This document shows positions 12,706 to 15,172 of a DNA stretch of 15,172 nucleotides, piece by piece. This stretch comes from Firmicutes bacterium ZCTH02-B6. GTDB taxonomy: Bacteria; Bacillota; Limnochordia; Limnochordales; ZCTH02-B6. A program made the translations under genes and the position numbers. Numbering within the stretch: position 1 is the first letter of the stretch; every line of letters starts with the position of its first letter. The stretch covers positions 1 to 15,172 of the forward strand of contig LZRQ01000073.1 in NCBI GenBank assembly GCA_002159155.1, in the 5' to 3' direction. Below the pieces are notes generated by a model, which searched no databases, had not been told where the DNA came from, and was given only the letters and a program-made list of their open reading frames with translations.

Positions 12706-13452
12706 GCGGACGTCGAGACGGACCTGGTCTGCCAGGCGCGCAATAAAGGAGGAGTTGGAAGGCTTGCCCTTGCCGGCATCCACCGAGTATCCAAAGACCC
12801 GCTGGATTTCCTCTAGATTCCCCCGGGTCATGGTGACCTCGATCGCGTTGCGGATCGCGCGCTCCACCCGCTGGGGCGAGCTCCCGTGGCGGCGGGCGAT
12901 GGTCGGATAGAGATACTTGGTGACGCCGTTGAGCATGGTGCTGTCCTGCACCACGATGCTGATGGCGTCCCGCAGGTACTGGTAACCTTTGAAGTGCGGC
13001 GGCACGCCCAGATCCGCCAGGCGGCGGGTGATTTCCAAAAGGAGCGCTTGCTGCGCCCCGTCGTGCCCGACGCCCACCGACTCGGGACGCACCAGCTGTC
13101 TCACCCGCAACAGCAGCGTCTGGATGTCAAAAGGCTTGATGACGCAGTAATCGGCGCCGAGACTCAGGGCTTGGCTGAGCAGGTGCTCATGGGCCGCCAC
13201 TGTCGTCACCAAAATTTTGGGCCGCTTCCGCACTCCTTGCGTGTTGAGGCGCTCCAGCACCCCGAAACCATCCACCTGGGGCAAGAACAGCTCGAGCACC
13301 ACCGCATGGGGGGCATGCTCGCCAATGAGCCTATATCCCGCTTCCCCGTCATGGGCGACGGCCACTACGTCAATGTCGCCCGCCTGGCGGGCCTCCTCCT
13401 CAATGGCGTGGCAGAAAGCGGCGTTTGAATCGACGAGAACCAAACGGATCAT
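12697..13452 (-). CDS. spo0A: Sporulation transcription factor Spo0A with altered phosphoacceptor site
   Basis: Spo0A is the master DNA-binding response regulator of sporulation entry. The 251-residue product has a receiver domain (1-120) and a fully recognisable Spo0A effector domain (about 140-248), including GVPPHFKGYQYLRDAIS, LYPTIARRHG, SPQRVERAIRNAIEV, TRGNLEEIQRVFGY and KPSNSSFIA. The receiver keeps Thr84 (of VTT) and Lys106 (IKPFD), but the phosphoacceptor Asp is Glu54 (VVLELFLPQVDG, codon GAG) and the acidic pair reads Asp8-Ser9 (VDSN). The protein is therefore not expected to be phosphorylated normally, and Glu may mimic the phosphorylated state. ATG 13452 lies 9 nt after the spoIVB stop and has no recognisable Shine-Dalgarno; it depends on coupling or on a very short leader. 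Confidence 0.96.
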   Translation of the reverse strand: MIRLVLVDSNAAFCHAIEEEARQAGDIDVVAVAHDGEAGYRLIGEHAPHAVVLELFLPQVDGFGVLERLNTQGVRKRPKILVTTVAAHEHLLSQALSLGADYCVIKPFDIQTLLLRVRQLVRPESVGVGHDGAQQALLLEITRRLADLGVPPHFKGYQYLRDAISIVVQDSTMLNGVTKYLYPTIARRHGSSPQRVERAIRNAIEVTMTRGNLEEIQRVFGYSVDAGKGKPSNSSFIARLADQVRLDVRAG

Positions 13453-13461
13453 GGCAAAATT

Positions 13462-14787
13462 TTAGCTTCTACCGCCACCCACTGATTCCTGCCCCGCGTC
13501 GGGCACCTCAGGCATGATTTCCGCCTCATAGGCCATCCACTCGGCTAGGATGCCATAGCCCCGGGTCGGATCGTTGACGAAAACATGCGTCACGGCGCCC
13601 ACCAGTTTCCCGTCCTGCAGGATCGGGCTGCCGCTCATGCCTTGCACGATGCCGCGCGTCCGATCCAGCAGCCGCTCGTCCGTCACCTCGACCACTAGCC
13701 CTCGCCCATCGGCCCGCCGGTGCGGTTGGACCTGGACGATGCGCACGGCGAAGCGCTCCACTTGTCGCCCATCGATGACGGTCAACATCTCCGCCGGGCC
13801 AGGACGCACCTCGTGGGCCAGCGCCACCGGCACCGGTTCATCGTACAGCCCCCACCGGGGAAGCCTTTCCAAGTGCCCATAAATGCCAAAGCGGCTGTTC
13901 TTTTCGATGGTGCCCAGGTCCCCGGCTTGCCCGTCAAAGACGCCGATCTTCTCACCAGGGAATCCACGCGCCCCCTGCTGCACGCCACGGATGATGGCTT
14001 CGACGATGCGGCCTTCGTTGACCTCGATCGGGTTGCGGGAACCGTCCGTGATCATGTGGCCAAGACCAGCGAAACGCATGGTTGTCGGATCGTAGAATGT
14101 CAACGTACCGATTCCTGCCGCCGGGCTCTCCAGGCGTAGGCCCAGCCGATAACGTACGGCGCGCTCGCCTCCCTCCTCCACCTCGACAGGAACCGGAACG
14201 ATGGTGCGGGTCAGGAGCACTCCGTTACGGGCTACGACCACTTCGAGCGGTTCGCCACGCCGGCCGAACCGCTCCACCAGCGCGTGGACTTGATCGACGG
14301 TGTACAATGGCGTCCCGGCCATCTCCACGAGGATGTCACCCGGCCGCAAGCCAGCGTCCCGCGCGGGAAACCGGGTCACGCCGTCGACGTCCACCAGCTG
14401 CATCGTCTGGGAGATGACGAGCCCACGGGAGCTGACCATCACCCCGATGGCCTGGCCGCCGGGAACTACAGCCAGCCTCGGGACGACCATGACCTGCACC
14501 GTGCGCAAAGGAAGGACACCCAAAAACCGCACCTGGACCTGGGCGCCCCCAGCGTCGGCAGCGCGAATGATGGGTAGGCCCGTGTCTGCCTGTACCAGCC
14601 ACCCGCTGGACGATACATCCACCAGCGTCAGGAACCGACCGAGATCGAGGGCGAATTCCTGTCCCGGCAACAGCCGCACCTCGGCCGGAACTCTGAACGC
14701 GTCCCGCACCTGTACTGATAGGCTCAGCGCGAGGAGAAGGCACAGGATGCCCCATACCCGAGGCGGGCGCGGTCTTTTTCGCTGCAC
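13462..14787 (-). CDS. spoIVB: SpoIVB serine peptidase (S55 family)
   Basis: SpoIVB is exported from the forespore and triggers pro-sigma-K processing by cleaving SpoIVFA. The 441-residue product has a basic N-terminus and signal anchor (VWGILCLLLALSLSVQV, residues 11-27) and a PDZ domain (about 105-195, GLVISQTMQLVDVDG, AGLRPGDILVEMAG). The S55 peptidase domain follows, with GLGHMITDG (His about 244), LLDRTRGIVQ (Asp about 375) and GMSGSPILQDGK (Ser about 385), then GAVTHVFVNDPTRGYGI. All three catalytic candidates are present. GTG 14787 is selected because TAGGGAG lies upstream (about 12-nt spacing); a TTG at 14811 would have only the recN terminator's T tract before it. The gene sits directly behind the recN terminator and ahead of spo0A, the classical spoIVB-spo0A order. 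Sigma-K activity from this pathway would drive the dpaAB promoter in this same window. Confidence 0.96.
   Translation of the reverse strand: MQRKRPRPPRVWGILCLLLALSLSVQVRDAFRVPAEVRLLPGQEFALDLGRFLTLVDVSSSGWLVQADTGLPIIRAADAGGAQVQVRFLGVLPLRTVQVMVVPRLAVVPGGQAIGVMVSSRGLVISQTMQLVDVDGVTRFPARDAGLRPGDILVEMAGTPLYTVDQVHALVERFGRRGEPLEVVVARNGVLLTRTIVPVPVEVEEGGERAVRYRLGLRLESPAAGIGTLTFYDPTTMRFAGLGHMITDGSRNPIEVNEGRIVEAIIRGVQQGARGFPGEKIGVFDGQAGDLGTIEKNSRFGIYGHLERLPRWGLYDEPVPVALAHEVRPGPAEMLTVIDGRQVERFAVRIVQVQPHRRADGRGLVVEVTDERLLDRTRGIVQGMSGSPILQDGKLVGAVTHVFVNDPTRGYGILAEWMAYEAEIMPEVPDAGQESVGGGRS
13464..13492 (-). promoter_or_regulatory. Possible sigma-H-like promoter for spo0A
   Basis: On the minus strand GCAGGAATC (13492-13484) is separated by 11 nt from GTAGAAGCT (13472-13464). 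The Bacillus sigma-H pattern is RnAGGAwWW, 11-12 nt, RnnGAATww; the first box fits at 8 of 9 positions and the second keeps R and GAA but has G for T. It lies inside the last codons of spoIVB and would give a leader of only about 5 nt. spo0A in Bacillus has a sigma-H promoter. The match is partial, so low confidence. Confidence 0.3.
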
Positions 14788-14809
14788 GGCCCTGTCACGC
14801 TCCCTAGGC

Positions 14810-14840
14810 AAAAAAGAAAAAGCAGCGGCAGCCGCTGCTT
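14810..14840 (-). terminator. Rho-independent terminator of recN
   Basis: On the minus strand AAGCAGCGGC (14840-14831) and GCCGCTGCTT (14829-14820) form a 10-bp GC-rich stem around a single-base centre (in practice a 3-nt loop). It is followed by TTTTT, C and TTTTTT down to 14810. It lies 57 nt after the recN stop and is a textbook intrinsic terminator. The U tract ends only a few nucleotides before the spoIVB ribosome-binding site. Confidence 0.88.
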
Positions 14841-14896
14841 CCTAGGGTGCCCGTCAGGCCCGGGCCGATGAAAACATAACGCTGGAACGGACCGAA

Positions 14897-15172
14897 CTAG
14901 CTGGCCGCGTTGGATTCTTGCGCCATGAGCAGGAGCTCCCGCGCGTTTTCCAACGTGTGCTCCGTCAATACGCCCGCCAGCATGCGCGCGATTTCTTCCA
15001 CCCGCGCCTGGCCGGCAAGGGGCGTCACATGAACCGCGGTGCGGTCGTCGGACACGGCCTTGCGGATGTGCAGGTGGTGGTTGGCGGCTGTGGCGATCTG
15101 GGCCAGGTGGGTCACGCAGATGACCTGCCGCTCCCTGGCCACGGCACGCAGGCGCTGGGCAACGGCCTGTGC
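14897..15172 (-). CDS. recN: DNA repair protein RecN, C-terminal part (5' end beyond the window)
   Basis: RecN is an SMC-like ATPase that acts on double-strand breaks. Ninety-one C-terminal residues are in the window: AQAVAQRLRAVARERQVICV leads into the family's VTHLAQIATAANHHLHIRK, the Walker-B-proximal and His-switch segment, followed by VEEIARMLAG and HTLENARELL, which are the normal end of RecN. The frame is open to the window edge, so an internal GTG at 15142 is not the start. It is followed by a strong terminator. recN next to spoIVB-spo0A is a common arrangement in spore formers; the only SMC-like part visible is the C-terminal half of the head domain. Confidence 0.95.
   Translation of the reverse strand, partial: AQAVAQRLRAVARERQVICVTHLAQIATAANHHLHIRKAVSDDRTAVHVTPLAGQARVEEIARMLAGVLTEHTLENARELLLMAQESNAAS

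Noticed and set aside
14788..14811. TTG start for spoIVB at 14811
   Set aside because: Only the T tract of the recN terminator lies upstream, with no ribosome-binding site; GTG at 14787 has TAGGGAG upstream and leaves the signal anchor intact.
1..15172. CRISPR arrays, tRNA or rRNA genes, insertion sequences, prophage or toxin-antitoxin genes
   Set aside because: No spaced repeats, cloverleaf-like segments, transposase motifs or terminal inverted repeats were seen; the genes form a coherent chromosomal sporulation/envelope region.

Overview
The window is a gene-dense piece (no gap over 205 bases) of a high-GC, endospore-forming Firmicute chromosome. The evidence is dipicolinate synthase (dpaA, dpaB), spo0A, spoIVB, ymxH and mlpA/ymxG relatives, all encoded with high-GC codons, with GTG or TTG as the chosen start of roughly half the genes. 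The style recalls deep-branching lineages such as Limnochordia, Symbiobacteria or Thermaerobacter. This placement is inference; no rRNA or tRNA gene is present to settle it. All genes but one lie on the minus strand, so transcription runs from high to low coordinates.

Right-hand block (15172 to about 8384, minus strand): the 3' end of recN with a clear intrinsic terminator, then spoIVB, spo0A, a steA-like gene, a steB/mctB-like gene, a family 2 glycosyltransferase, an MraY/WecA-like phosphoglycosyltransferase and a YlxY-like polysaccharide deacetylase. steA, steB and the glycosyltransferase are packed as an operon, with 7-nt spacing and then a GTGA stop/start overlap. recN next to steA and steB recalls the actinobacterial recN-steA-steB locus; here spoIVB and spo0A are inserted between.

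Middle: one plus-strand gene (7015-8313) for a secreted SH3 plus GH18 spore-type glucosaminidase. It is convergent with the deacetylase and divergent from the mlpA peptidase.

Left-hand block (6857 to 1, minus strand): mlpA-dut (ATGA overlap, good sigma-A promoter), an unrecognised secreted beta-strand-rich protein with its own promoter, ymxH, a YflT-like general stress protein, dapB, dpaA and dpaB (cut by the window edge). This is the Bacillus ylxY-ymxG-ymxH-spoVFA-spoVFB neighbourhood with dut, dapB and two extra genes inserted. dapB makes the lysine/diaminopimelate intermediate and DpaAB diverts its substrate pool to spore dipicolinate. dapB has a sigma-A-like promoter with an operator-like palindrome, while dpaAB has a very good sigma-K-like promoter in the dapB-dpaA gap.

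The most striking observations are: (1) Spo0A, whose DNA-binding domain is well conserved, has Glu at the phosphoacceptor position and Ser for the second acidic-pocket Asp, which suggests phosphorelay-independent control; (2) the unrecognised protein at 3527-4951 looks like an outer-membrane beta-barrel, which would imply a diderm spore former; (3) the steA-steB-GT2-MraY-like envelope module is fused to sporulation master genes.
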